A DNA stretch of 64,000 nucleotides from the NCBI RefSeq assembly GCF_003047285.1, contig NZ_PZYX01000007.1:1-64000 (forward strand), read 5' to 3'. The notes under the pieces were generated by a model. It was not told where the DNA came from and did no database searches. It was given only the letters and a program-made list of their open reading frames with translations. The stretch is from Nocardioides allogilvus (GTDB lineage: Bacteria; Actinomycetota; Actinomycetes; Propionibacteriales; Nocardioidaceae). Positions 48,284 through 58,626 of this stretch are shown piece by piece. The translations under genes were made by a program, and so were the position numbers. How positions within the stretch are numbered: position 1 is the stretch's first letter; each line of letters begins with the position of its first letter.

Positions 48284-49537
48284 ATGGAAACCATTCACGA
48301 CAAGCCTCCGCAGCACCCGCTGCTGGACGTTGTCGCGAGCATTTCCGAGGCCTTCGACAAGGCCACCACGTTCAACCCGATCTTCGTTCCCACCCGCGAC
48401 AGAGCGGCTGCGATGCGCGACCTGTCCACTGTCATCACCCGCGCCCAGGGCCTGCTGCTGTCCGTGATGGCCGTCTCGGGTGACGTCGCCGACGAACAGG
48501 GCGCCAAGCGCGTCGGCGATTGGTACGCGACCGCCACTCGCCACGACCACCGACCCAGCATCGGCCTCGACCACCTCGCCCGGTCCCTCGACACCGACCA
48601 CGTGCACCTCCAGGCCGCGGTGCTCGACGGTCGGGTCAACCTCGACCAGGCCAGGGTCATCGTGCACGCCCTCGACGAGCTGCCCATCGAGTTCGTGACC
48701 GATGACATCCGCGAACGCGCCGAGGTCCACCTGATCGCTCTCGCCGAGGACTTCGCTCCCACCCAACTGCGGCGCCTCGCCCACAAGGTGCTCGAGGTCA
48801 TCGCCCCCGAGATCAGCGAAGAGGCCGAACGCAAGGCCCTGGAGAGAGAGGAACAGCTCGCCGCCGAACACACGCGCCTGACCCTGGCACCGCTGGGTGA
48901 CGGCACCACCCGGATCGGCGGCCGGATCTCCGATGCCGCCGCCGGCCGGTTGCGGACCTACCTCGAAGCGTTCGCCTCGCCTCGACGCACCGCGTCCGAG
49001 CACGACGGGGAACGCGTCTCGACGCCACGCCTCCTGGGCTTGGCGTTGACCGACCTCCTCGAGTCACTGCCGGCGCAGGTGCTGCCCGCACACGGCGGCA
49101 CCGCCACCACCGTGACGGTCCGCCTCGACCTGGACCAGCTCACGGCGGCGTTGGAGAGGTCCGGCATCGCGACCCTGGACACCGGCGACACCATCACCGC
49201 GTCACAGGCCCGGCGCCTCGCCTGCCAGGCCAAGATCCTGCCCGCCGTCCTCGGCGGCAAGTCCGAAGTCCTCGACCTCGGCCGCAGTCGCCGCCTCCAC
49301 TCCGCGGCGCAACGCAAGGCACTCCGCATCCAGCAGAGCCAGTGCCAAGCAGACGGGTGCAGCGTCCCCGCAGCCTGGTGCGAGACCCACCACCCCCACG
49401 CTTGGTCAACCGGCGGGAAGACCGACCTCGACAACGCCGCCCTGCTCTGCTGCCATCACCACCACCGCGCCCACGACACCCGCTACCTCACGCAGCAACT
49501 GCCCAATGGCGACTATCGCTTCTCCAGGCGCACGTAG
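48284..49537 (+). CDS. DUF222 domain protein with C-terminal HNH endonuclease motif
   Basis: A 417-residue member of the large actinobacterial DUF222-HNH family (13E12-like). The N-terminal DUF222 region spans about residues 20-330 and the HNH motif lies at the end: CQADGCSVPAAWCETHHPHAWSTGGKTDLDNAALLCCHHHHRAHD in outline, with the Cys pairs and His residues of a zinc-supported nuclease. These genes are often multi-copy and their biology is unsettled (nuclease, mobile-element relic or stress function). It opens the sparser 48-51 kb stretch. ATG 48284 is probably leaderless. Confidence 0.92.
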   Translation: METIHDKPPQHPLLDVVASISEAFDKATTFNPIFVPTRDRAAAMRDLSTVITRAQGLLLSVMAVSGDVADEQGAKRVGDWYATATRHDHRPSIGLDHLARSLDTDHVHLQAAVLDGRVNLDQARVIVHALDELPIEFVTDDIRERAEVHLIALAEDFAPTQLRRLAHKVLEVIAPEISEEAERKALEREEQLAAEHTRLTLAPLGDGTTRIGGRISDAAAGRLRTYLEAFASPRRTASEHDGERVSTPRLLGLALTDLLESLPAQVLPAHGGTATTVTVRLDLDQLTAALERSGIATLDTGDTITASQARRLACQAKILPAVLGGKSEVLDLGRSRRLHSAAQRKALRIQQSQCQADGCSVPAAWCETHHPHAWSTGGKTDLDNAALLCCHHHHRAHDTRYLTQQLPNGDYRFSRRT

Positions 49538-49625
49538 ACCGACGGGAGAGTGCGCGGTTCACGTTGTGCGCTCAACTGCCGAGTTTAAGTGCGCGCGTTG
49601 CAGGTCGAACCCGGTCGACTGCTCC

Positions 49626-49631
49626 TAGGGT
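49626..49631 (+). promoter_or_regulatory. -10 element TAGGGT, leaderless VanZ gene
   Basis: TAGGGT is 6 nt from ATG 49638. Confidence 0.45.
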
Positions 49632-49637
49632 TCCAGC

Positions 49638-50198
49638 ATGTTCCAGGATGACGTTTGGCGATATCTTCCGATCGGCCCGGTTCCGAGCATGGCGCTCGCC
49701 CTTATCGGCTCTGCAGTCCTCGTCTACACGGCGGTTTCGACTTCGCCCAGGGCGCGGAGCCTGGCCGTCGTCACGCTGGTCGGGACCGTTCTGGTCGTGC
49801 TCATGTTCACGAACCGAGGTGCGCTCGGGAACACGGATGGCGCGTTTTCGTGGCGCGTTGGCGAGTCGATCAAGAGCGAGTGGAACAGCATCAACCGCTC
49901 CCTCGGGATGGTGAACGTCTTCGGGAACGTCGTCATGTTCATTCCCTTCGGCTGGCTCGTGGCCGTCCTTGCTCGACGACGATTCGAAGTCCTCGTCGGT
50001 ACGTGCACCGGCCTCGCGTTCTCGGTCGCCATCGAGGTTTGGCAGATGCTCTCCGGGTCATTCGGCGACGTTGACGACCTGCCGCTGAATGCAGCCGGTG
50101 CGGCGGCGGGAGCGATCGTTGCCACCATGCTCATGCAGTTCTGGCGTGAGCCCCGGCTGTCCTCCGCGTCGGCTACAGCGGAAGCACGGACCGCTTGA
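49638..50198 (+). CDS. VanZ family membrane protein
   Basis: A 186-residue VanZ-like protein with about four spans (MALALIGSAVLVYTAVS, LAVVTLVGTVLVVLMF, VNVFGNVVMFIPFGWLVAVL, AAGAAAGAIVATMLMQF). The family pattern is clear in FGNVVMFIPFGW and in FSVAIEVWQMLSGSFGDVDDLPLNAAGA, where acidic and glutamine residues line the membrane. VanZ relatives can give low-level teicoplanin resistance, but most have unknown roles. It stands alone, leaderless. Confidence 0.88.
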   Translation: MFQDDVWRYLPIGPVPSMALALIGSAVLVYTAVSTSPRARSLAVVTLVGTVLVVLMFTNRGALGNTDGAFSWRVGESIKSEWNSINRSLGMVNVFGNVVMFIPFGWLVAVLARRRFEVLVGTCTGLAFSVAIEVWQMLSGSFGDVDDLPLNAAGAAAGAIVATMLMQFWREPRLSSASATAEARTA

Positions 50199-50341
50199 GC
50201 GGACGCGACAACACCCGCACGCTTCTGCCGCTGATGGTGCGCGGAACTGCCGATGAGCGCCGGTAGATGTCAGGCGGTCGCGCCCTTGCTCTACCGAATG
50301 TCCAGCGTAGGTGGATGCGTCCCGTCAATTTTGTGCTCTGA
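50199..50341. other. Non-coding stretch, no gene seen
   Basis: Between the VanZ gene and the small Gly-tailed frame I see no convincing gene. A CCGC/GCGG mini-hairpin lies at the VanZ stop. Base composition is a little less GC-rich than the flanks. Confidence 0.3.
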
Positions 50342-50530
50342 TTGGCCTCCGTGGCATTGGAGGCCCCTGTGGAGTTGCTCGTCGGAGTGCTTGTGCCTGG
50401 GGCTCTTGTGGCGATCTTCCTTCATCTCAGGCGGAGTCGAGCCGACGTCATGGGATACCACGGCATTGATACTCCCCGCATCAGCGAGGCCACTCACGGT
50501 GGCGGCGGCGGTGGAGGCGGAGGCGGCTGA
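50342..50530 (+). CDS. Possible small membrane protein with poly-glycine tail
   Basis: A 62-residue frame from TTG 50342: one hydrophobic segment (VELLVGVLVPGALVAIFLHL), a basic stop-transfer (RRSRADVM) and a tail ending in ten glycines. Small single-span proteins with Gly tails are known in actinobacteria, and the TM-then-Arg order fits a real N-out or N-in anchor. No ribosome binding site is clear; GTG 50351 is an alternative start. I am unsure it is a gene. Confidence 0.4.
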   Translation: MASVALEAPVELLVGVLVPGALVAIFLHLRRSRADVMGYHGIDTPRISEATHGGGGGGGGGG

Positions 50531-50755
50531 CCAGCTGTTCGCGCGGCTAGGTGTACTCGGCACCGCCTAGGTGTAGGTCGACTCCCTGTGGAGTGCATCC
50601 GGATCTAGCTCCCCTCTGTGTCAAGAAGCTCGTCTGAGTGGAGTCGTAGCCTTGCCAGACACCGGTCCTGAGATCAATGAAACAAGTAGCCGCCGAGCGG
50701 TTGGACCCCGATGCCACTACCGGACCCCCGGTGGCGCCCGTACCGTCAAAGCACG
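50531..50755. other. Non-coding stretch before the next small gene
   Basis: About 225 bp with no convincing gene, RNA or repeat on either strand. Confidence 0.3.
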
Positions 50756-51031
50756 ATGAGCACCCCGACAGAGGTTCAACCTCCCTACCGTCCACCCCCC
50801 ATGGCGGGGGCTGGGCGCATCGCCCTTGGCGTTCTCGTCTTGGCGATCGTCCTAGCGATGGGTGTCTGGTGGGCGGGATCTCGCGGCTACGTTCCTCCGA
50901 TGTGGGAGGGCGGCTGGGGGTGCAGCGACGTGGGCTACCCGAGCCCTCCGCCCTCGTTCGACGAACTGGTCAAAGAGCACGAAGAGAGCCCCTACTGCGC
51001 CCGGCGTGTACGCGGCGAGGAGTGGTTCTGA
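50756..51031 (+). CDS. Small single-span membrane protein, hypothetical
   Basis: A 91-residue protein of unknown function: a proline-rich N-terminus (TEVQPPYRPPPMAGAG), one membrane span (RIALGVLVLAIVLAMGVWWAG) and an extracytoplasmic tail with two cysteines (GGWGCSDVGYPSPPPSFDELVKEHEESPYCARR) that could form a disulfide. ATG 50756 was chosen to place the charged N-terminus in the cytoplasm; earlier frames add non-homologous residues. No family recognised. Confidence 0.55.
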   Translation: MSTPTEVQPPYRPPPMAGAGRIALGVLVLAIVLAMGVWWAGSRGYVPPMWEGGWGCSDVGYPSPPPSFDELVKEHEESPYCARRVRGEEWF

Positions 51032-51117
51032 CGGTTCCGACGGCAGACCCAACCGGGCGGGACAACCCGAGGGCGATCCAGGTCTGGCCGACGTTGGGCC
51101 TCACGGCCGTAGAACGC

Positions 51118-52505
51118 TCAGACCTTGTGCAGCCTGCGCGCTGCTTCCGCGATGGAACCGCTCAGCGACGGGTAGACCGTGAAGGCCTGCGCGAGCTTGT
51201 CGGCGGTCAGCGACTCGGCGACGGCGAGCGACACGACGTGGATGAGCTCGGAGGCGCGCGGGCCGACGACCACTCCCCCGACGATGATGCCGGTGCCGGG
51301 ACGGATGAAGAGCTTGACGAAGCCGTCGCGCACGCCCTGCATCTTGGCGCGGGCGTTGCCTGCGAGCGGCAGCATGACGACGTCGGCCTTGATCTCGCCC
51401 GCGTCGACGGCCTGTTGCGACCAGCCGACGGTCGCGATCTCGGGGGCGGTGAAGACGTTGGAGGAGACCTTCTTCAGGTCGAGCGGGGCCACGGCGTCGC
51501 CGAGGAAGTGCCACATGGCGATCCGGCCCTGCATCGCGGCCACCGAGGCGAGCATCAGGACACCGGTGCAGTCGCCAGCGGCGTACACCCCGCGAGCAGA
51601 CGTGCGCGAGACGCGGTCGACCTTGATGAAGCCGCCCTCGTCGGTCGCGACGCCGGCCTCCTCGAGGCCGAGGTCGGCGGTGTTGGGGACCGAGCCGAGC
51701 GCGAGGATGCAGTGCGACCCGGTGACCTCGCGGCCGTCGGTGAGGCGCACGGTCACGACGTCGCCCTCGCGCGTCACCGACTCCATGCGCGAGCGGCCCA
51801 GCACCTCCATGCCGCGGCGGATCGACACCTCTTCGAGCACGGCGCTGGCGTCGGCGTCCTCACCGGGCAGCACCCGGTCGCGCGAGCTGACCAGGGTGAC
51901 CGGGATGCCGAGTGCGAGATAGGCGCTGGCGAACTCGAGGCCGGTGACGCCCGAGCCGACGACGATGAGCCGCTCCGGCACCTCGGTCAGGTCGTAGACC
52001 TGCTCCCAGGTGAGGATGCGCTCGCCGTCGGGCTGGGCGCTCGGGAGCGTGCGCGGGGCAGCTCCGGTCGAGACGAGGATCGAGTCGGCCTGGAGGGTCT
52101 CGCCGCCGACCGTGACGGTGAGGTCGGGACCCAGCCGACCGCGGCCCTTGATGACCCGCACCCCATCGCGCTCGAGCCGCGCGGCGATGTCGCTGGACTG
52201 GTCGCTCGCGAGCTGCTTGACCCGGGTGTTGACCTTGGCGAGGTCGACGCGGATCGTGGCGGCCGTGTCGCCCTCGTGGTCGGTGAAGTCGATGCCGAGC
52301 TCGGCGGAGTTGGTCACCTCGGCCATCAGCTCGGCCGTCGCGATCAGGGTCTTGCTGGGGACGCAGTCGGTGAGCACGGCCGAGCCACCCACGCCGTCGG
52401 AGTCGACGACGGTGACGTCGGCCCCCAGCTGCGCAGCGACGTGTGCCGCTTCGTAGCCGCCGGGACCGCCGCCGATGATGACGACGCGGTTGGAGGAGGT
52501 GGGCA

Positions 52506-52506
<1 letters not shown>
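51118..52506 (-). CDS. NAD(P)H-quinone dehydrogenase of the disulfide-reductase family (LpdA/Rv3303c-like)
   Basis: A 462-residue FAD enzyme. VVIIGGGPGGYEAAHVAAQLGADVTVVDSD binds FAD, RLIVVGSGVTGLEFASAYLALG binds NAD(P), and YAAGDCTGVLMLASVAAMQGRIA is the second FAD contact. The active-site segment is GGSAVLTDCVPSKTL: only one cysteine remains and the usual C-x4-C pair is lost, so it is not a lipoamide dehydrogenase. It matches the M. tuberculosis LpdA (Rv3303c) type, which reduces quinones. Its ATG overlaps the lpd stop (TGATG), so both enzymes are made from one message. Confidence 0.88.
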
Positions 52507-53909
<1,403 letters not shown>

Positions 53910-53916
53910 GGGTCAC

Positions 53917-53922
53917 ACCCTA
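53917..53922 (-). promoter_or_regulatory. -10 element TAGGGT, leaderless lpd
   Basis: Minus-strand TAGGGT is 7 nt from GTG 53909. The divergent gene starts 47 bp away, and its TACCCT -10 lies 20 bp to the right. Confidence 0.5.
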
Positions 53923-53942
53923 GCCGTCGGCATCGACCTCGC

Positions 53943-53948
53943 TACCCT
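53943..53948 (+). promoter_or_regulatory. -10 element TACCCT, leaderless start at 53956
   Basis: TACCCT is 7 nt from GTG 53956. Confidence 0.45.
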
Positions 53949-53955
53949 GTGCCCC

Positions 53956-54408
53956 GTGACGCTCTATGCCGCCTACGGGACCAATCTGGACCCGGGCCGC
54001 ATGAGCGAGCGCTGCCCCCACTCGCCGCTGCGCAGCACGGGCTGGCTGACGGGCTGGCGGCTGACGTTCGGCGGCGAGGAGCACGGCTGGGACGGAGCCC
54101 TCGCGACCATCGTCGAGGACCCGATCGAGCAGGTCTACGTCGCGGTCTACGACGTCACCCCCGAGGACGAGACCGAGCTGGACCGCTGGGACTCCGCCGA
54201 CACCGGCCTCTACCGCAAGACCCGGGTGCGGGTGTCCACGATGAGCGGCGAGCTCGTCGTGTGGGCCTACGTCCTGGACGCCTACGAGGGCGGGCTGCCC
54301 TCGGCCTCCTACCTCGGCATCCTCGCCGACGCCGCCGAGGCGGCCGACGCACCGGTCGACTACGTCGCCGCGCTCCGCCGCCGCTCCTGCCGCTCGACCG
54401 GCCTCTGA
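53956..54408 (+). CDS. Gamma-glutamylcyclotransferase-like protein
   Basis: A 150-residue protein with the GGCT-like fold: TLYAAYGTNLDPGRMSERCPHS is the substrate-binding YGTN/(L/M) start, LTGWRLTFGG the following strand, YVAVYDVTPEDETELDRWD the loop with the catalytic Glu position, and VWAYVLDAYEGGLPSASYLGIL the C-terminal part. It is likely to act on gamma-glutamyl or related amides. GTG 53956 is leaderless. Its stop is inside a hairpin with the convergent NUDIX stop. Confidence 0.85.
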   Translation: MTLYAAYGTNLDPGRMSERCPHSPLRSTGWLTGWRLTFGGEEHGWDGALATIVEDPIEQVYVAVYDVTPEDETELDRWDSADTGLYRKTRVRVSTMSGELVVWAYVLDAYEGGLPSASYLGILADAAEAADAPVDYVAALRRRSCRSTGL

Positions 54409-54419
54409 CCCGGGGTCAG
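54405..54419. terminator. Hairpin containing both convergent stop codons
   Basis: CTGACC (54405-54410) and GGTCAG (54414-54419) pair across 3 nt. The TGA of the cyclotransferase gene and the TGA of the NUDIX gene each lie in one arm, so the hairpin is symmetric for both transcripts. Confidence 0.35.
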
Positions 54420-54901
54420 CGCCGGTCCAGCCAGGCGCCCAGCGCCACGTCGACGAGCCCGACGTGCGGCGCCTCGGGCACCGACGCGATCGGCACCCAC
54501 TCGGCGTAGTCGGTCGAACCGCCCACCTCGAGCGTGCCGAGCGTGCCGCCGACGACCCTCGCGGTGAAGACGAGGCGGAGGTGCCGCACCCAACGGTCGG
54601 TGACGATCACGCGCTCCGCCGGAGCCTTGACGAAGGAGTCGACCGTCAGCAGCCCGGTGAGCTCGACGTCGAGACCCGTCTCCTCGCTCACCTCGCGGAC
54701 GACGCCCTCGGCCGGTGTCTCCGGCAGGTCGACGCCGCCGCCGGGCAGCGACCACGCCGGCTCGCCGTGGCCCTCGCCGTTCCACCAGGAAAGCAGGATC
54801 CTGTCGTCCTCGACGATCACCGCGTACGCCGCCACGCGGGTGTCGTAGTCGTGGAACTCGAGGCCGGCAGGCATGTCATGTTCGTTCGTCAGCACGCCCA
54901 T
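54416..54901 (-). CDS. NUDIX hydrolase
   Basis: A 161-residue NUDIX enzyme. The box GGGVDLPETPAEGVVREVSEETGL matches Gx5Ex7REUxEExGU exactly (one glycine before it), around residues 52-75. The preceding VAAYAVIVEDDRILLSWW and the following VELTGLLTVDSF complete the fold. Substrates of this group are nucleoside diphosphate derivatives or housecleaning nucleotides. ATG 54901 is used; ATG 54874 is an internal alternative. Divergent from the beta-propeller gene by 32 bp. Confidence 0.88.
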   Translation of the reverse strand: MGVLTNEHDMPAGLEFHDYDTRVAAYAVIVEDDRILLSWWNGEGHGEPAWSLPGGGVDLPETPAEGVVREVSEETGLDVELTGLLTVDSFVKAPAERVIVTDRWVRHLRLVFTARVVGGTLGTLEVGGSTDYAEWVPIASVPEAPHVGLVDVALGAWLDRR

Positions 54902-54933
54902 AGCCTGAACGGCGGACCCGTCGTTGACCAGCC

Positions 54934-56319
54934 ATGCGCCGTACAGCCGTCACCGCCGTGGCCCTCGCCCTGCTCACCACCACCCTCGCCCTGACCGAGA
55001 CCGACAGCCCGGCAGCAGCCGCGAGCAAGGGCCTGCGGGACGTGATGTTCGTCGGCAACAACTGGGCGGGGACGGCGACGATCGTCGACGCCCACACGCA
55101 CAAGGTCCTCAGGACCGGGATCGACCTGGTCCCCGACCAGGAGCAGGAGCTCGCGGACATCCGGAGCAACCCCGCCCACCTCGCCCTCTACCTCGCCATC
55201 CAGCAGGGTCCGGGCGAGGGGCACGACCAGCTCGTCGACGACATGTTCTCCACCCGGGACGGCCGCTACCTCGCCGTCAGCCGCCCGAGCTTCGCCGACG
55301 TCGTGTGGGTCGACATCGCCAAGGCGATCGCCGGCGACCCCGACGCCATCGTGCGCGAGCAGCAGATGGACGGTCGGCGCACCGACCACATGGGCCTGTC
55401 CCCCAACGGCAAGCGACTGCTCGTCTCGGACTCCACCGAACGCCAGGTCATCGAGTACTCCATGGTCGACCAGACCTGGCGCAACGGTCGGACCATCAAG
55501 ATGGGCGACCGGCTGCGCACCTTCGAGTCGGGCGAGACACCGCACGAGAACAACTACTCGGCTGACGGCAAGAAGGTCTTCCACGCCTCGATCGGCAAGG
55601 TCTACACACCCGGGGACGCGAGCACCGCCGGCCCGGTCAAGATCGGCCCCCTGCACGACGCGCTCAAGGGCGACCGCTGGTTCGAGATCGTCCGCAACGC
55701 CGACTTCAAGATCACGCGACGCTGGGACATGGGCAAGGAGCTCGCCGAGGCGGGCCACCCCGACATGAGCGCGGCGGTGCGCCCGATGGCGATCGCGCCG
55801 GGCGAGCGGTTCATCTACTTCCAGGTCTCCTACTTCCACGGGATCGTCGAGTTCGACACGGCTGCGAAGGACCTCAACGGCGCGGTGGACTACTCGACCG
55901 GCGCCCGTCCCGAGCCGCGGACCGGCGCCGTACGCCGCGTGATCCCGCTGCCCAACCGGGTGCCCGAGATGCCGCTCGAGCTCTACGTCAACGACTCCGC
56001 CCACCACGGCCTGGCGATCGACCACGCCGGCACCACGCTGTGTGCCGCGGGCACCATGGACGACTACGTCGCCCTGGTCGACCGCACCACCACCGACCAC
56101 GTGATCTTCGACCGCGCGACCACCGGGCACGACTACCTCAAGCCCTACTGGACGACCGAGGGCCCCGACAACACCTGCTGGGTCTCCCTGAGCGGCAGCG
56201 ACGCCGTCGCCGTCATCGACTTCGCCACCGGGAAGGAGCTCGCCTTCCTGCCCGTCGGCGACCACCCGCAGCGGGTCCGCGCCGGCGTCGTGACGGTCGA
56301 CGCGCTGAGGAAGGGCTGA
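54934..56319 (+). CDS. Secreted beta-propeller (YncE/WD40-like) protein
   Basis: A 461-residue exported protein: MRRTAVTAVALALLTTTLALT is a signal peptide, cut before the ASK start. The body shows repeated blade-like segments (VGNNWAGTATIVDAHTHKVLRTGIDL, LSPNGKRLLVSDSTERQVIEYS, IDHAGTTLCAAGTMDDYVALVDRTT, VSLSGSDAVAVIDFATGKELAFLPVGDHPQRVR), as in YncE and other lactonase-type propellers. No catalytic residues can be named. It lies 12 bp before the acyl reductase fusion and is probably part of that operon. Confidence 0.75.
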   Translation: MRRTAVTAVALALLTTTLALTETDSPAAAASKGLRDVMFVGNNWAGTATIVDAHTHKVLRTGIDLVPDQEQELADIRSNPAHLALYLAIQQGPGEGHDQLVDDMFSTRDGRYLAVSRPSFADVVWVDIAKAIAGDPDAIVREQQMDGRRTDHMGLSPNGKRLLVSDSTERQVIEYSMVDQTWRNGRTIKMGDRLRTFESGETPHENNYSADGKKVFHASIGKVYTPGDASTAGPVKIGPLHDALKGDRWFEIVRNADFKITRRWDMGKELAEAGHPDMSAAVRPMAIAPGERFIYFQVSYFHGIVEFDTAAKDLNGAVDYSTGARPEPRTGAVRRVIPLPNRVPEMPLELYVNDSAHHGLAIDHAGTTLCAAGTMDDYVALVDRTTTDHVIFDRATTGHDYLKPYWTTEGPDNTCWVSLSGSDAVAVIDFATGKELAFLPVGDHPQRVRAGVVTVDALRKG

Positions 56320-56331
56320 TAGACAAGCCTG

Positions 56332-58626
56332 GTGCCGGACACGTCCGAGCGGGACGACGACCTTGGCGCCGGGCGGATCGCTGAGCGGCTGGCCGGCCGG
56401 CACCTCCTGCTCACCGGCGTCACCGGCTTCGTCGGCGAGGCGCTGCTCGAGCTGCTGCTGAGCGAGACGCCAGCCACCACGCTGACCCTGCTGGTCCGAC
56501 CCAGGGGATCGACGTCCGGGGCCGACCGGGTCCGAGCGCTGTTGGGCAAGCCGATCTTCGCGCGGGCCGTCGACGACGCCGGCGGCATCGACGCCGTCCT
56601 GGCCGCGCGCGTGCGTGTCCTCGAGGGCGATCTCGGCGCCGTACCCGCCTTGCCCGCCGGGCTCGACGCCGTCGTGCACTGTGCGGGCGACGTGTCCTTC
56701 GACCCGCCGGTCGACGAGGGCTTCCGCACGAACGTGCTCGGCACCCGCGGGCTGCTCGAGCGGATCACCGAGGTGGGCCCGCACGTCCACTACGTCCACG
56801 TGTCCACGGCCTACGTCGCCGGGCGCCGCCGGGGCGCGATCCCCGAGGGTCCGGTCGAGCACACGGTCGACGTCGACGCGGAGACCGAGTGGGGCATGGC
56901 CCAGCGCCGGGTCGTCGAGCATGCGTCGCGCTCGGCCGACGTGCTGACGAAGCTCCGCTCGAAGGCCGAGCGCCAGCACGGACGCGCCGGCCTCCTGACC
57001 GCGGCTGCCGCAGCGGAGGCCGACCGGCGCGCCTGGGTCGACCGCGAGCTCGTCCGCGTCGGGACCGAGCGCGCGCGCTCGCTCGGCTGGACCGACTGCT
57101 ACACCTTCACCAAGGCCCTCGGCGAGCGCGTCGTCGAGGAGCGTGCGCGCACCGCGCCGACCACGATCGTGCGCCCCAGCATCATCGAGTCCGCCCTCAG
57201 GAGGCCGCATCCCGGCTGGATCGAGGGCTTCAAGATGGCCGAGCCGCTGATCCTCGCCTACGGCCGCGGCGAGCTCCCGGAGTTCCCCGCCGCCGGCGAC
57301 ACGATCGTCGACATCGTGCCGGTCGACCACGTCGTCGCGGCGATCGCGGCGGTGCTCGCGTCTCCACCGCAGGCCGGCGCGGCGGCCTACTTCCACGTCG
57401 TCTCCGGCGCCCGCAACCCGCTCACGTTCCGGCAGCTGTACGGCGCCGTGCGGGCCTACTTCGACGAGCACCCCTTCACCCACGGCGACCGAGGAGCGGC
57501 GCGGCTGCCCGAGTGGCGCTTCCCGGGCGCACAGAGCGTCGAGCGGCTGCTGGCCACCAGCGAGCGCGCGCACAAGCTCGCCGACTACGTCGTCGGTCAC
57601 GCCCCACGCGGCGACCGCACCCGCGCGATCGCCCGCAACCTCGACCGGCAGGGTCGCCGGCTGGAGTTCCTGCGCCGCTACCTCGACCTCTACCGCGAGT
57701 ACGCCGAGGCCGAGCTGCGCTTCGACGACGCGCACACCCGCGGCCTGCTCGCCGCCCTCCACCCCGACGACGGTGCGGCCTTCGGCTTCGACATCGACGA
57801 GGTCGACTGGGACCACTACCTCCGCGAGGTGCACTGCCCGGCGGTCACTGCGCCGATCCGCGCGCTCGACGACGTTCGCCGCAGCCGGCCGCCCAGCGCC
57901 ACACCGGTGCTGCGCCCGGTCCGAACGCGCGAGGAGCCGACCGCCGCCTTCTTCGACATGGACGGCACGCTGCTGTCCTCCAACGTGATCGAGACCTACT
58001 TGTGGATGCGGCTGCACGACCTCTCCCCGGCCGAGCGCGTCGGGGAGCTCGGCCGGATCGCTGCCAGGCTTCCCGGCCTGGTGCGCGCCGAGCGCCGCGA
58101 GCGCAGCGCGTTCCTGCGCTCGATCTACCGGGAGTACACCGGTGCCCGGCTGTCCGACCTCGACACCGTCGTCGACGAGGTGCTCACCGACCTGGTCCTG
58201 TCGCGACTCGCGCCCGGCGCTGTACGACGCATCCGCGAACACCGCGCCGCCGGCCACACCACCGTCCTGATCACCGGCGCGATCCGCCCGCTCACCCGGC
58301 CGATCGCGCCCCTCTTCGACCACATCGAGGCGGCCGACCTGGCCGCCGACGCCCGCGGCATCTGCACCGGCTTCCTGGCCAGCTCACCGCTGGTGGGCGA
58401 GTCGCGCGCCGCGTGGATGCGCCACTGGGCGGCCGAGGAGGGCTTCGACCTGGCGAGGAGCTACGGCTATGCCGACAGCCACTCCGACCTCCCGCTGCTC
58501 AGCGCGGTCGGGCAGCCGGTGGCGGTGAGCCCCGACGTGTTCCTGGCCCGGCACGCCCGGCGCCAGCACTGGACGATCGTCGACTGGGCCAGCCCCGACA
58601 CCGCACCGCGAGGCATCCCGCGATGA
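56332..58626 (+). CDS. Fatty acyl reductase-like SDR fused to HAD-IB phosphatase
   Basis: A 764-residue two-domain protein. Residues 1-520 are a fatty acyl-CoA reductase-type SDR: TGVTGFVG (28-35), the VVHCAGDVSFDPP segment, VHVSTAYVAGRRRG, catalytic Tyr257/Lys261 in CYTFTKALGE, VRPSIIESAL, and a FAR_C-like tail (NPLTFRQLYGAVRAYF; DEVDWDHYLREVHCPAV). After a proline/basic linker, residues about 535-764 form a HAD-IB phosphatase: FFDMDGTLLSSN (D542/D544), LITGAIRPLTR, and YADSHSDLPLLSAVG. The likely reaction is reduction of an acyl thioester coupled to dephosphorylation of a related intermediate (inference). GTG 56332 starts it; the dehydrogenase gene follows with an ATGA overlap. Confidence 0.88.
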   Translation: MPDTSERDDDLGAGRIAERLAGRHLLLTGVTGFVGEALLELLLSETPATTLTLLVRPRGSTSGADRVRALLGKPIFARAVDDAGGIDAVLAARVRVLEGDLGAVPALPAGLDAVVHCAGDVSFDPPVDEGFRTNVLGTRGLLERITEVGPHVHYVHVSTAYVAGRRRGAIPEGPVEHTVDVDAETEWGMAQRRVVEHASRSADVLTKLRSKAERQHGRAGLLTAAAAAEADRRAWVDRELVRVGTERARSLGWTDCYTFTKALGERVVEERARTAPTTIVRPSIIESALRRPHPGWIEGFKMAEPLILAYGRGELPEFPAAGDTIVDIVPVDHVVAAIAAVLASPPQAGAAAYFHVVSGARNPLTFRQLYGAVRAYFDEHPFTHGDRGAARLPEWRFPGAQSVERLLATSERAHKLADYVVGHAPRGDRTRAIARNLDRQGRRLEFLRRYLDLYREYAEAELRFDDAHTRGLLAALHPDDGAAFGFDIDEVDWDHYLREVHCPAVTAPIRALDDVRRSRPPSATPVLRPVRTREEPTAAFFDMDGTLLSSNVIETYLWMRLHDLSPAERVGELGRIAARLPGLVRAERRERSAFLRSIYREYTGARLSDLDTVVDEVLTDLVLSRLAPGAVRRIREHRAAGHTTVLITGAIRPLTRPIAPLFDHIEAADLAADARGICTGFLASSPLVGESRAAWMRHWAAEEGFDLARSYGYADSHSDLPLLSAVGQPVAVSPDVFLARHARRQHWTIVDWASPDTAPRGIPR

